In this document: positions 31,180 to 46,170 of the stretch, in pieces
Layout: each line of letters begins with the position of its first letter
Position numbering within the stretch: position 1 is the first letter of the stretch
Source: Dermacentor variabilis
Taxonomy: Eukaryota > Arthropoda > Arachnida > Ixodida > Ixodidae
NCBI RefSeq assembly: GCF_050947875.1
Contig: NW_027460291.1
Location: 26,061,868 to 26,125,867 of the forward strand
Direction: 5' to 3'
DNA: 64,000 nucleotides
Notes under the pieces: model-generated
Told to the model about the DNA's origin: nothing
The model's database searches: none
Seen by the model: only the letters and a program-made list of their open reading frames with translations
Translations under genes and position numbers: made by a program

Positions 31180-33345
31180 ATTCAGAGATATCCCGCATTG
31201 CCCGGGGGCATGCAAGCAGGGGGGTTACAACTTCGAAAAAAAAAACATCTTCATTCGCACAGCACACTTGGTCACAAGATAATCGTTTCCACTCTGTTGC
31301 AGTTTGGGCAAAAAATGATAGCATAAAGGTTCGTTCTAGTTCGATATTCTCGAATTTTAAAGTCATGATCTGTTCTTTAGATACATGGTGCGGTGGTTTG
31401 AAATAAGTGTCTCTATTAATTCCGGTTTTGTTATTATATATGCTAAATAGCAATTTTAGTCCCAGTTTCCATCGGCGAGACGAGAGCACTTCCCATGCGA
31501 GCTCACATTTCATTGCAGTGCAGCTCTCTTCTCGCTTGTATCGCCCATGAACGAACCTTCCCGCTCTATTTTGTATTCTCTCGATTTGGTCGATCAAGGT
31601 TTTCTGACGAGGGTCCCAAACACAACATGCATACTCCAAGATCGGACGAATGAATTAAATATAAGCAGTATTCTTTAGGGCAAGAAATGAAGATTTCAAA
31701 TTTCGCTGAATAAAATTTAGCGCTCTGGCAGCATTTGCAACTACATTACTCAAATGTGCGTTCCAAGAACAATCACTTGAAAACATCACACCCAAATACT
31801 CATACATATATTGCTGGTCAATAATAGCAGTGTTCAAAAAATAACGCGTTTCTATAATTTTCTTTTTTTTTCGTGAAAAGCAGATGAACACTTTTTTTTT
31901 ATTTACTTGGATTTTCCACTTCTCAGACACCATGAGACAGTGTTAGTAAGATCAACCTGCACATCGATGGAATCCTGTTCATTTTTATTTTTCTATACAC
32001 TACGCAGTCATCGGCAAACAAGCGTAAACGCGAAGATATCTCGGCAGGAATATCGTTAATATAAACTAAGAACAATAGAGGCCCTAAAAAAGACCCTTGA
32101 GGAACTCCCGATGTGACCTCGACCCAAGGAGAAGTAGCACCGTTCAGTATTGCGCATTGCCGATGCTGCGACAAGTAATTGGCAATCCAGTTACACACTT
32201 CTTAACATTTGCCCCATGAAGTTTTTGAAGGAGCAATGAGTGACAAACCATGTCAATCGCCTTTCGAAAACCTCAGAAGACACAATCTGTTTGCCGATTC
32301 TCATCCACTTGAGCCACTGAGTCATGATAGAATTCAATTAGCTGTGTTGTACAGGATAGTCCCTTGCGAAAACCATGTTGATTATCAATTAATAATCTAT
32401 GTTGTAATAAATGTTTCATTATTTCTGTGTACAAAATATGCTGTAATATTTTACAGGAAATGGATGTTAAAGAGATAGGCCTATAATTGTTCACATATTT
32501 TTTGGACCACCCTTATGAACCGTAACTACATGTGCCATTTTCCAATCATCCGGCAGCACTCCAGTAGAAAGAGATTTAGTGTAGATTAGGTAGAGGTAGG
32601 ATGTGATTGGCCAGGCACAGCACTTCAATATGCGGGGAGAAATACCATCTAGGCCGAGGGCATTAGTTTCAGCTATACTTTGTAACAATGATTCGATACC
32701 ACCAACACTGAATTCGACAGGTTGCATTAATGGCTCAGCTCTCACATGAAATTTTCCAAAGGTTGTTTTGGGCAAGCAATGCAGAATGAAAAAATCATTA
32801 AAGCAAGCTGCCTTAGCTGCATCATCGGATAGGACCTTATTATGATGAACAATTTCATTTACTCCCGTTGAGTCAGATCCGCGTCCTTTTACGTATTTCT
32901 AAAAAAGCTTTGGATTTGTTTTCAAATTATCATTAAGTCGATTGAATACTGACCCTTTCCAATGTGAACTTTAGTTTTACATTCATTAGTTACTTCGACC
33001 TGCTTCTTAAACTGATAACTGCTTTGTGTTCTTTTGAATGCGTTATATACTCTTCTTTTCATTATTAACCTCAGAATACTAGGCATCACCCATGGTTTCT
33101 TAGTTTTTCAGCCCAACTGAATGGACACTCGGTATGTACTTTTCCGTCAGTTCTGTAAATTTTGTTTTAAAAAGAGACTACATTTGTACAACATCAGAAT
33201 TCTCACAAAGATAATCAAGAACACACAAATGAGCAAATAATTCCTGTGAAATGACAGAATAATCACCTTTATCAAAGAAAAGCCTGCTGGCTTTCTATGT
33301 TCGTAATTAAAAAAAATGAAACCCGTTTTCCTACTTCTCATTCAT
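31180..33345 (-). mobile_element. CR1/Jockey-like LINE, 5'-truncated, reverse transcriptase decayed
   Basis: The minus strand holds reverse transcriptase blocks in order: LGLDGISPRILKCCAWPI (about 32650), MNNYRPISLTSISCKILQHI (about 32480), QHGFRKGLSCTTQL, GVPQGSFLGPLLFLVYINDI (about 32090), RLFADDCVVY with its F-A-D-D (about 32020), and the C-terminal thumb (EYACCVWDPRQKTLIDQIER, about 31620). Before the first block lies a linker piece up to about 33345, and no endonuclease core is visible. There is no RNase H, unlike the I-like elements here. Several frameshifts and stops. In use, such an enzyme copies element RNA at the target site. Confidence 0.8.
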
Positions 33346-33715
33346 TCTTGCGAGGGTCTGAAACATCATAGCCTTTATGCCTTAAGGTAGCATGCATGGG
33401 TTTATTAGCCACATGCCTGCTCGCTTCAGTTCAGGTGTTACACGACACCATCATGCAAAACAGGATGTTCCACATCTGCCCACCACGGCTCTAAATGGCG
33501 CTGGCTAACACTCCCAGGGCCACGTATACCACACATAAATACCCAAGTTAGCACAATTGGTAGCGCATCGCGTGTGTACTGCAAAGGTTCTGGGTTCAGT
33601 GACCACCAGAGACAAGGTCTTTTCGTCTGCTTTCATTACGTTTTTTCAATTTTTTCTACATTTCAATTTCAACCACAGCTAATTACACCAATGCTTTTCT
33701 TGGTTTAATTGCCTG
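33346..33715 (+). repeat. tRNA-containing repeat, diverged copy, plus strand
   Basis: It begins with CTTCTCATTCATTC-(x)-GCGAGGGTCTGAAAC, the same head-to-tail junction seen in the arrays. Then come GGTAGCATGCATGGGTTTATT, CTCCCAGGGCCACG and a tRNA-like core (GTTAGCACAATTGGTAGCGC, then GGTTCTGGGTTCAGTGACC). It fades near 33715. Confidence 0.65.
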
Positions 33716-36524
33716 CGACCTTTATATCACCAGCAAAAATAAGGGAACAAGAAAATGAAAAGAAATACGTGGAGGACAGGGTCCTCAGTGTTCAAAGAAC
33801 CACCTTCCTTTTTGTATCTTTAAGCAACACGTGCGCCCAATAGGCAACTCCTCTGCCTGCACATCAAATGACAGTGCAAGAGATGCAGCTGGAACCCACA
33901 GTCAAATACATGTACAGCATACCAATGCATCTCCTCCGAAGGTAGTGAAGAGCACAGGTGCCTTAGAGCTGCGTGCCACGGTTCCTCTTGCCAACCCATG
34001 GAAAGGAGCATAAGTGATGCTGTAGAGCTTGCCGCTTCAAGCAGCGTTCAGGTAGCCAGTCATTATTCTGCACGTAGTATCCAATGTACTGTAGATATCA
34101 AGGCAGCTTCAGTCCTGCAGCAAATAAAGTGATCAGTTCTAACCAAAATGTTAAGATGCAGGCACTTTGGCAGACGGATGCTAACATGTTGAAGTTTCTG
34201 GGATGCCAGTCATAATTTCGTTAAACATTATATGGGCCACTCATACAGGGATGGAAGCAGTCAAAGAAGTTTTGGAGCAGCTCTGAGAGCAGCAAATTTG
34301 ACACACTGGAGCATGAATTGCCCGTTTTGGAGCAGTAAATACATGTTTACATGAGTAGCTTGGTAAAGGTCAATGAGTGAAATACAGGCATATGAAGAAA
34401 ATGTGTTCCTTAGTTTACTTTACAGAGCACTATTTGATTATGGCAGATCATTCTGCGGAAGCCTGCAAGGCAAGTAAAATTCATGACAGGAAAAAATTTC
34501 ACCCACCCTACTTTAGCATGAAGCTACGAAGGAAACCTGTACAGGTTTCTCGGAAACCACCATTAAATTACATACTGGATGTGACAACTAACTGTGGCCA
34601 AGAAAAAAATTAATGAGTGCTTTCCGTGAACATCGCCCACTCTATTTTGATAGGCTTATGTTATTGCTACTGAAGTTTTTTTTCCCACTGTGAACAAGCA
34701 GTTAATATGTAATTGTAATGAATGTTTATTTCCTTACTTATCCAACACGGTGCCAATGCAAAGGTTGGGGAATACGCCGAGAAATGACCGATAACAGTGT
34801 TACAACGACGTAGGTCAAGTGTGGTCTTTTTTTTTCGACAAACAAATACAAAACATGCAAATTTTTCTTTAAAAATTCACGTGACAACGCGCCCCGCATC
34901 AGTAATATAAGTGGCCTCAGACGGAAACATTGTCATCAGCGTACTGCATATATTACGAATGTGCAAACCTGGGACACAGTCTTGTAAAGGTTCGCAAAGT
35001 GAACGGTTACCAAGATCGCGCTACTTCGCGTTTGGTAGGGACTTTACTTGCACGCCAAAAACTGCTGACATGTCGAGAAAAAACTGCAGCTCCTCATTCC
35101 CAGTGCCCTTATTTGGCAAAGTTTGCGCAAAGATTGATGCAATATTTGGTGCGCTGAAGCGCTGTCATGTTCAGGACGGTTTATTTTCACCTTTTAGTTA
35201 TTTCACGGGCTTTTTCTCGTTAGAGGAAGTCTTCACAAATCCTAGGCTGTTTTAAATGCTGTTACCGGGGATTTGTAACCATCATACAAAACTTTTTCGC
35301 TTCTCATCGATTAGGTAAATTTAAAAATTTAGCTAATGAAACATGTTCGTGCACAATGAATGAGAAATATTTGCAGTGGCTGCCATGAACAACACTCATC
35401 AAGGTACAGTGAACACCATTCGAGTAGTGCCCTCTGGTAATTTTTAATTCTTGGCAACCTGCAGTTGAGTTAGCAGAGTATCGCAGAATAAATGTGAAGT
35501 GACGTACTGGTCATTGCATGTTTGCCAATATTTTACACAAGTTTTGACACACTGGTTGGAAAAAAGACATAAACGGGCAGGTTGATTGCACTTGAGCTGT
35601 GGTATACAAGTTTCCCGTGTCGTGCAAGGCATCTAGAGTAAACAGACGGGAAGGGATATCAATGATTGCTTGGGCAAGCATAGTTACAACCTTCATAAAA
35701 GTTAACGAAGTAGGTCCCTTGCCATGCATTGCAAGACTTGTGGATGCAAACTAGTTTTTCTAAAGAATATGTCACCATAGGATGCAGTCGCACTCAACTG
35801 ATGCGCGAGATTAGTGAGGCTAATGCCATTGTCAAATAGGTTAGGATGTGCGTGAGTACACCCTCCTGTCTTTATCAGACAAGGAACTTTACCTTATAAG
35901 TTGGTGGGCACATTTTCAGTGAACTGCAGCCGAATGCTTCTTGTAAGGTTGTTGTTTCAATTGTTTTTCTCATGTGTGCTATGAGTGGCGCATATAACGC
36001 GAAGAAGGGTCCTGGAATAAAACCAGTTGGAAGCTAGCGCTCATCCTCCTGTCACCTGTACATTTTCTTTCATGCTCAAACTGAGTTATGCTAAAGCAAG
36101 ACAAGAATCCATTCAGTCAGTTTGTGCCTTAGAACTGGTTCAGTGTCCACAGTGCACGATGATGCTATTATAAAGGGACATTATAAATATTGTTTATTTT
36201 CTTTGAATAAATAAAGTTTAGTATTACGTTTCACACTGCATTTTGCAAGTTTTAATTACCCTAGTATAAATTTGTATTCTAGAATGTGAAGGATGAAAAC
36301 AAGCATTTCCAACCTTAGACATTTCCAATGACATCTAATCACTACAACTTAGAGGAAAGGCGCTACGATCTCAAACAGTCGCAGCTTCTATCCGCGGTTG
36401 TTGTATATAAATGCATTACGCACCGAGAGAATATGATCAAATCTTCAAGCTAAAACTAAAGTAAAGGCTTGTACCAACACGCTTAAACAAGGGAGAACAT
36501 ATCAAGACACATAGTGCCGATGTA
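33716..36524. other. About 2.8 kb of non-coding DNA
   Basis: Nothing that I can support as a gene or a named repeat. Open frames here (for example 33831-34013, 34377-34613 and 34911-35255) are short, without domains and without convincing splice sites. Confidence 0.5.
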
Positions 36525-36775
36525 AAAAAATATAAATCATGGAGTTTTACCTTTTAAAACCACGATCTGATTATGAGGCACGCCCATAGTGGGGGGACCC
36601 CGAAATAATTTTGACCACCTCGGTTTCTTTGACGTGCACCTAAATCAAAGTACGCGGGTGTTTCCGCATTCCGCTCCCATCAAAATGCGGCCGCCGTGGC
36701 CGGGATTCGATCTTACGACCTCGCGCTTAGCAGCCCAGCACCACAGCCACTATAAGCAACCACGGTGGGTATAGT
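36525..36775 (-). repeat. Ruka-type SINE, near full length, minus strand
   Basis: Complement of the complete family: the poly(A)/AT-rich tail is at the low end, then ATTATGAGGCACGCCCAT, AATTTTGACCACCTCGG, GACGTGCACCTAAAT and CATCAAAATGCGG. The tRNA-like head is at the high end, with B box complement CCGGGATTCGATC and A box region CCACTATAAGCAACC. Confidence 0.8.
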
Positions 36776-38694
36776 GAAGAGCTGTGAAAATTTTTTCTAT
36801 ACCAGAAATAAGTTTTTGGCCAGGGGCTCAAGAACCGGGGGAATCGCGCCCTGTCTGGCGCTGCTCACAGTGCCCCCTCAGCAAACCGGGACATTTGCAC
36901 GCGAGAACGAGAGCACCAAGTCCGGCCATGGCTGGTAAAGCATATGACGATACATTAACAAAATATACAGTAACTAAAACAAAAGGACGGGTAAAAACGA
37001 GACGTGTCGTTTTTATTTAACTCACATATTATCTTCGCATCTTTTCCCCCCTGTGCGATATAGAGGTTACACAGTTCTGCTTATTCCATATCAGTAGTAT
37101 CGTCTTACATCGTGCATGCGCACTGAGCACATCAATACGTTCTGGATATCGCAGAAGCCGTTGTTCACGACGTGAGACTCACGATAGCGAAGTCAAATGC
37201 GATCCTTTTAGAAATAAAGAAAAGAATTGCTTGCCTACGACAAACTTTGCAAACAAGAAATAAAATATAAGCTTACCAAAATGCTTCGTCCAGGTTGGTG
37301 GTGGAGTTCGTTGGCGTTCACCGTTGCGCATTACGCTGTGTTGTTAATCACGCCGCCCTCGCTTGTAGGCGTGAGAAGAGCATCAAAGTATTATTATTTT
37401 CTGTGAAATACTGCTGCCTCGTAAGTACAAACAGAAAATTTTGAGCTGTCTAGCCTACCCCTGCATACCGGCACACAGCAGCTTCCCGCGCTCAAATCTC
37501 GTCGTGGATTCGAATTCGCGCCGCGTGCATTTCGATGAGCTGTTGTGGCGCCACCTAGAAGAGTTTAAATATGGACGGAACGAAACAAAGTTCTAACATA
37601 TGTCCGTCTAGATTTATTTATATTTATTTATTTCCGGCTAGATTTCTTTATATTTATTGATTTAAGATATCAGGCACATGCTGTTTATAAAATACTCATG
37701 GCAAACAATGTTTTAGTCTAGTTTCTTTGGCCCCTCCGATTTATGTTCATTGTCAGCTGGCCTGCGGCCTTTAAACGAGATTCCTTACATATTGTGGCTC
37801 ACTATTGAGGGCACTGAACCTGGTTGAATGGGGTTTAAATAGAGGGACAATATTTCGTTCTGTAGAGTATTGCTGCTGGGGATGGAGCGAGTATTAGGCT
37901 GCTTCTCGTCGGCAAAACGAGCCGGACGAGCAAGTCACGAAATGCGAGAAAACGAACGGCTTGCATGATTACTAGTACAGTCTCGCTTGGGTGACCAGTG
38001 AGAAACAGCATAATTAACAACCTAACAAATACAATGGACAGCCGCGAAATCGTTGGTCAATTAGACATGTTAATGATGAGTCAGATTGGACGTGATTCTT
38101 TCGTGTTTGTCCCTTTGTAAACGTGTTGTGAAAAGCTTCGTTTATTCGATGTTGTGCCCAATTTGTAGCAAAAGAAGAAAAGCGGCGTGTTTCTGTTGAC
38201 GCGGCACGCGCACGGATTTACGGGCAAGCCGCACGTGTCACGTTCACACATATATCGCTGAATAAAGCACTCCAGCGGTATCGACATACCGGCCGCACCA
38301 CTGGTGGTAACGGCCAGTGGTACCGGTGGTAAGAGGAGCCGAAAGGACCTAGAACCTCAGGGCACTAAAAGAATATATTTCATGGCTTCACACCTGCTTA
38401 CTGCATAAGTGTACAAAATATATGCATGGTATCGCACTGTACTCGTAATGCAAAAGTAAACGAAATTAAATTAATCTGCAAAAACTAAGAAACCAAGGTG
38501 AACCTTCAATAATTCACGAACAGGTAGGTTCACACTCAACTGAGTCATGAAACGGTATGCTAGCTGTGTCAAGAATCTTAATTAGTCGAGCAATTAAGGG
38601 TGGTGATGTGCAATGCCTTGGGGAAATGCATGCAGAAGTAGGAGAATATAGCTGTTGCCCTGTTTTTACTCATTCCCTATCAGCTGATTAATCA
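36776..38694. other. About 1.9 kb of non-coding DNA
   Basis: No gene. It contains a short two-copy AT-rich repeat near 37600-37665 (CTAGATTT-TTTATATTTATT) and a GGTGGTAAC/CACTGG-rich quasi-palindrome near 38286-38335. Confidence 0.45.
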
Positions 38695-39165
38695 CTTATT
38701 CATTTATTTATTTTTATTTTCACATACTGCAGCCCAATTGGGCTATCACAGGAGTGGGTTTGTACACTGCATATAACAAAATATTCTTCTGCACAAATCA
38801 ACTTCAGCACCTTAAGAAACATGATACCTTCAAAATAAAAGATACAATCAGTATAAAAAAACACAGCATGAATCAAGTTAATTTATACAAAAATTTCTCT
38901 AAAGGCAGTGACCTAGTTTCACCTGGGAGTAATTAAGTTCCATGTTTCAGTTGTAGGAGGAAAGACGCTAGACTTAAATAGGTTAATATGAGGTTGAAAT
39001 GGTGAAAGGCGAAGTTTGTGGCTATTCCTAGTAGGTTTCAATTTATCAGGACACAGATAGTTGTTCTTTAATGAGTAGCGTGGGGTGTTAATTAGATTAT
39101 GCAACAATTTAAGGCATTCACGATCACGCTGCTCCGAGAGAGGTTGTAAACCGAGTTGTTATTTC
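38695..39165 (-). mobile_element. CR1-like LINE, 3'-end fragment
   Basis: The minus strand reads the C-terminal end of a reverse transcriptase ORF: LLHNLINTPRYSL, then KLRLSPFQPHINLFKSSVFP, then WNLITP, a pattern (F-P-x-T-x-x-x-WN-x-L) common at the end of CR1/Jockey ORF2. A short 3' UTR follows and ends in an ATTT-type tail near 38695-38720. It is heavily 5'-truncated. Confidence 0.6.
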
Positions 39166-39731
39166 TTTAAGTCATTATTCCAAAAATTGGAGAGTTGAAA
39201 TTTCCCCTCACAAGGCACTACTGGAAATAAAATCACCTTCAGTGCTTGTCGAATGGGTGCCGCAGTGTTACAGTTGAGCTGCAAAGGGGAGGCCGAGCCC
39301 TTGCTCAGAAAATGGAAGAGAGGCCGGACTCTCTCGAGCCCCCGCTAACTTTGAGCACTGACTGTGTTGATCGGTATACTATATATTGTACTACCACAAG
39401 GTACAACGATGTATATTAATGGTTAATACAGCAATAATATGTATATATAATAATGATTATGATTCTGATCTGCATCTCCTTCCTTCATGCCACAGAAAAT
39501 GTCTATGGAATTCTTGCTGTCAAATCAATAAATATACTGAAGAGCACTGTTGCGTTGTCGTGACAGTGTAGAATAACACACTGGCAACATCGCTTCAAAG
39601 CATTAACTCTTTATTGGTCACACCTGTGCCCAAAAATACATGTGGCTATCAAAGCACAACAACCTAGCGGCGAGCATGGTGTGTCAAGCGCGTCACATGA
39701 CTTGTCAAAGGTCGTAACGTAATCACTGGTG

Positions 39732-41099
<1,368 letters not shown>

Positions 41100-42590
41100 A
41101 GGAGTACAAACATAAATGAGATTACAAAGTAATAGTTACAATAAATAATAGGACAAAGTACAGAACAAAAGTATGCTAACATTGCTTAGCTATTAAGAAA
41201 CAGAATGTAAGAAATCATAAGAATTGCAAAACAAAAGTTATGCACACAGCACAATCAAATGTTGAAAATATGCATGCCCACATGAACTACGGTATTAATA
41301 CAGGTATTTATTAGTAACTCAAAAAAAACAACTAAACAAGAATGTAATAAAAAGGCAACTAATTAACAGTGCGTAGCACGTCGTAAAATTTTAGTGTCAG
41401 ATTCTGTGGCAATATCAGAGGGAAAGCAGTTCCATTCAGTGATGATGCAGGGTGTAAAAGAACATGCATATTGTAGCGTGTGACATGGTGTGCACTTGAA
41501 TTTGAGGTGATGATCTCGGCATGAAATACGACCGGTGGTGACTGAAAGAAATGAGTGTGAAGAGAAGTATGATTATAAAGTTTGTCAAGCAGGCAAAGAC
41601 GCACTGATTTGTGGCGAAGGGATAGTGCTTGTAAATCAGTATGTGCTTTTAATGATGACACGCAAGTGTAAGATGAATAGTTGGAAAATATGAAGGCGAG
41701 CAGCCCAGTTTTGAACAAATGCAATCTCGTCAACAATGTATATCTGCCAGAGTACTAAATTAGCGATGCGTATTCGAGCTTTGTGTGGATTAGTGTAGTA
41801 TAAGCAAGTTTATGTATGTTGACAAGAGCATGATTTAGGTTTCATTTAATGATGCCAAGAGAGTGACCAACTGCTGCAAAGATGGAGTAAATGTGGTGGT
41901 TTGATGCTAAGTCGTAATGTAAATGAAAACCTGTGCTGGTAGTTGAATGTTCAACTGGGATCTTCAAAATAGTCGATGACGTGTGAATTAATAATGTGTT
42001 CCATAAGTTTGCAAATTGTGCTGGTTGATGATCTTCATTGGTAGTTAAGGGGTGAGAAACACTCGCCGGATTTATAGAATGGGATGACTTTAGCCACTCA
42101 CTAGTCTTAGGAATGGACCCAGGGGCGTATGTCGAGACACTGTGACACATTCTTGAGTAGCTTGTTATTAAATTCGCTGTGACCTGATGTAGATAATTTT
42201 TTTCATCTGTTTAGTAAGGTAAAAATGCCCGACTCATTAATAACAATTTCAGACATGTCAGATTGCATGGGGAAGTCAGGGCATGCAGTGATCTCTTCGC
42301 AGGTGGACACTCAACAAAACATGTCATTTAATGACTGCGCACACTATAACTCGTGAACTACGTCACCGCTAGAATTAGGATTATGTCAGGCTGTGAATAA
42401 GGGTTTATTACGTGCCATAATCACTGTTATTCATAATAAATCATAGCTGTAAACTTGCTGACACGTGGATTTTAGTAGCATCTGGCATTCTTTGTCACAT
42501 AATATGTATCTTTGCCATGCCATGTTTTCTTTTTTGTTAAAGAGAAGTTAAGCAGACCTACTATAACTGCATGATCAGACAGCCCGTTCA
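41100..42590 (-). mobile_element. CR1-like LINE, strongly decayed
   Basis: The minus strand shows the C-terminal region of a LINE reverse transcriptase: LQALSLRHKSVRLCLLDKLY (about 41640), LHTHFFQSPPVVF (about 41570) and a degenerate continuation to about 41380. Earlier parts (41842-42150, WLKSSHSINPAS, PLTTNEDHQPAQFANLW) fit the block before the fingers motif but in broken frames. Borders are approximate. The high end meets the next LINE near 42600. Confidence 0.55.
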
Positions 42591-42614
42591 GGTGAGTAAT
42601 ACCAGAACAGATTA

Positions 42615-45600
42615 GAGGATGGCTCGTCGAGATGAGGAGGAGGAATAAACACTTATTTTTGAAACAGTATCCCGGGTTAAATCGCAGTTCTACTCTCGGT
42701 GGGAGGTCTCCTCATTCCAGGAACCCTCTGGCCTTCGCTGCCTCCTTGGCCCTGGCGACGAGGTGTCATTGTTGTTCCAGGCCCTCGGAGACGAGCTTAG
42801 CCTCCCACGTTTCAATGAGGTCTTCGCTTTCTTGTCTGGTGTTATATTCTTTCGGTGAAGGCGATGCGTCTGTATCTGGATGCCATCGACACTCGAGGAT
42901 CAGGTTCGCGAAGGTGTCTGGTAAGTCGCACATTGGGCAGTGGTATCCTTGTAGCATTGGGTATAGTCTGCGCATGAGTATTCCGTGGGTGTAAGTGTTA
43001 CTCTGTAGTCTTCCGAGTGTGGTACTTTCTTTGGTGAGCTTTGGGTGAGGTGGTGGGTACACCCTGCATTCCAGCCTGTGATGTGGAAGGATCGCAGAGT
43101 AGGTGACGGGAACGGTCTCTGCCCCTGCTGACGCAGACCGGGCATCTTGAGAGTAGGAAGAGTTGGCCCGGCAGGTGTGGCCTCGGGCCGCGGCATGTGC
43201 TGCTTCGTTCCCCTCCAGCCCGTCATGCCCAGGAACCTAGGTCACGCAGGTGTAGGGTATCGGGGAGCTGTCGTGCTTCAATATCTTTAGTGCTTCTGTC
43301 GACATGTGACCCTTAGCGTAGTTCCTGACAGCTGCTTAAGAATCAGAAAAAACGACAGCTGCGTCCTTGCACGTGGTAGTTGCTAGGGTGATTGCAGTCT
43401 CTTCTGCAGTCTCAGGGTTTTGTGCATGGACTGTGGCAGACGCTAGCTCTCTGCCCTGAGAACCTACGACGTTCAGGGCTTAGGCATTTCTTTGCGGGTA
43501 TTTGGCTGCGTCGATGTATCTGGCATCCGGATCTTGCCTGTGTCTTCGCCGTAGGGCATCCACTCTGGCTTGTCTTCTTTCCTTGTGGTACGTGGGGTGC
43601 ATGTAGCGTGGAATTCGGGCTATACACAAGGATTCGCAGAGGTTTGAAGGAATTCTTCCTTTTCGGTCCGTGGTGGCTATAGAGGTTTCACCGTAGCTCA
43701 GCCGTTGCAGCAGTGATCTTCCGGTGGGCGGAAGCTTCAGTCGTTCTAATTGACTGGCTTTGTGAGCTTCAGCTAGCTCTTCCTAGGTGTTGTGTACGCC
43801 CATCTTGAGAAGTCTCGTAGTCGAAGCCGTAGATGGTAGGCCCAAAGCGATTTTGATGGCTTTCCGTATTTGAATGTTAATTTTTTCTACCTCTACATTC
43901 TTCAGCGCGAGGTAGGGCGTGCCGTATGTTATTCGACTGGTGAGGAGTGCTTGCATCACGCGTAGGGTGTCTTGTTCTTTAAGTCCGCTTCTATGGCTTG
44001 AAACTGTCCTGACGAGATGTGTGAGCTGTGATAGCGTTCGCTGTAGTCGCGGGAGGGTGGCCGCCCCGGACCCGTCTTTGTGTATGTGTAGCCCTAGAAC
44101 TCGTAGGGTTTCTACTTTTGGAATGGGCGTTCCATTGAGGGTGACGTTAGGGTCGGGTTCATCGTAGCCAGGTGGTCTGCCTCTCGTTCTTGACTTGAGG
44201 ACGAGTAGTTCGGACTTCTCAGGAGCACAGCGGAGGCCGCATTTGTGCAAGTACCTCTCGATGCGGCTTCCTGTATGTATCTACGGCTTCCTGTAGGCGT
44301 GTTTCTTGTGTTCCAGTATTTGAGGCCCTTATCCATAACGTGATATCATCGGCATAGAAAGCGTGACTCACGTCTGGTATCGCGTAAAGGAGGCTGGGTA
44401 GTTTGATCATTTCGACGTTGAAGAGCAACGGCGATATGACCGAACCTTGCGGGGTGCCTTGCTCGGTAGTCGGAAGGTGTCGCTGCGCAGGTTCTATATT
44501 CCAACTGTTGCCGTGTGGCCCGTTAGGAAATTCCTGACATAGTCGTACGTCCGAGAACCGCAGCCCAGGTCTTCGAGGTTGCAGAGGATAGCTTCGTGAC
44601 TGACGTTGTCAAAAGCTCCCTTTACGTCGATGGCTAAAATCGATGTTTTGCTTCTGGTACTCAGGTGGTCGATGAGGTCTTCTTTGAGTAGAAGGATGAT
44701 ATCTTGCGTTGACAGGTTCTGCCTGAAACCGAACATAGTGTTTGGAAAATATCCGTTGTCTTCGAGGTACGAGGTTAGCCGGTTGTGAATCATATGCTCA
44801 AAAAGTTTCCCTACGCACGAGGTAAGAGAAATTGGGCGCAAGTTATCGATGCTGAGCTGTTTATTTGGTTAAGGGATCATGGTAATCTCCGAGTGCTTCC
44901 ATGCAGCGGGTAGCTTTCCTCTCTCCCAGCATGCATTGAAGTACTGGAGCATGGCTGCGGTAGCCTGCTGCGGAAGGTTTCGAAGATGCTTGTTCATGAT
45001 CCGATCTTTGCCCGGGCTGGTGTTTCTGGTGAGGGTCGATAGTACTCCTGAGAGTTCAGCATGCGTGAAGGGTTGGTCAAGGTCGGGGTTTGTTTTCCCA
45101 CCGCAAACTTTGTCATGTGCCGTCGTATTAACGGGTGGGTCGCCGCACAGCTTCTAAATTTCTCGGAGGAGGTTCTCTTTCAATCCGGCGTGGTTGTGCA
45201 CGAGCCTACAGAGGCTCTGTCGCTGCTGCGTCTTCGTAGGGCCGTTGTCGAGAATAGTGCGCAGGAGATGCCACGTCGTCTTTGTGCTTAGGGTACCCTG
45301 GAGTTTGTCGCAAAATGCGTGCCAGTTCAGTCTTCCTAATCTCTCCGCGTATGCCTGCGCTTGCTCGGTGAGGAGAGCAATTCGCTTCTTTAATTTCTTG
45401 TTTAGCTTCTGTCTCTTCCACCTCTTGAGGACAGCCCTTCTGGCTTCCCAGAGGTGGAGGAGGTGCGTGTCGACGGCTGGCACTACTTCATTCAGCTGTA
45501 TTGTTTTCGTGTGGCGTTCTGCCGTGTCGAGGACTTTCTACAGCCAGTCATCTATGTTCTCCATGGTGGTCTCGACATTTAGCACGTCTCCACTCCGTTA

Positions 45601-46170
45601 ACCGGGCCGTTACAAGCATAGCGGGCTTGCGAGTGTGAGCCACGGTTAGTTGGAGGAAGTGGTGATCACTGCCCAGGATTTCTGGGAGTCGGCTCCATTC
45701 TGCCGAGGGCACGTTTAGCGTGAAGGTGAGATCCGGGTTTGTGTCTCTGGAGACACTATTACCTATCCTCGTTGTTCGGAGTGGGTCATTCCACATGGTT
45801 AGTCTGTGCTTCTGTGCAGTGTCGTGCACTCGGGTTCCTTTCTTCGTGGTGGTCTGGTACCCCCAGGCCGTGTGTGGGGCGTTGAAGTCCCCTACTATAA
45901 CGACATGATGACCATCGGTGCGCTTCTTAATTTCTCGGACAAGGTGGTCGAAGTCTGAAAGGGCGTCTCTGAGAGGGCTGTACTCAATGACTACGAATAC
46001 ACTCTTGAGCGATTTCCTCTCCGGTATGATTTCGATTAAGGTGTGTTCGATCGGTGTATTGACGGGTTCCAATTCCTGTACAGTAGGTTCAAGGTTTTTT
46101 TCACCCAGTATTTATTCTGAAACTCGAATACAAAGTGTCGATAACTGTGTTCCACTTTAATGTGGAGCTT
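42615..46170 (-). mobile_element. I-like LINE with RNase H, 5'-truncated in the endonuclease
   Basis: The minus strand carries endonuclease, reverse transcriptase, RNase H and a C-terminal zinc-type motif in order. The 3' end near 42615-42650 reads AAGTGTTTATTCCTCCTCCTC, with an AATAAA-like TTATT context and a CTC-rich tail. The copy starts near 46170, within or just before the endonuclease. It belongs to the same broad group as the element at 7.5-13.4 kb but is a different family by sequence. Confidence 0.85.
42766..46130 (-). pseudogene. I-like LINE ORF2 (endonuclease, reverse transcriptase, RNase H), broken
   Basis: Endonuclease at 45548-46072 with VVIVGDFNAPHTAWG and LGSDHHFLQL. A basic linker at 45154-45483 (RWKRQKLNKKLKKRI). 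Reverse transcriptase at 44494-44841 (ISLTSCVGKLFEHMI, FGFRQNLSTQDIILL, ILAIDVKGAFDNVSHE), the F-Y-A-D-D box near 44350 (HAFYADDITLW), and thumb at 43783-44250 (LRVLGLHIHKDG). RNase H near 43230-43480: AVVFSDS then a stop, and VPGHDGLEGNEAAHAAA, with Trp codons changed to TAG. The C-terminal CPMCDLPDTFANLILEC motif lies near 42900. When intact this is the nicking and copying enzyme of the element. Frameshifts and stops make it inactive. Confidence 0.8.
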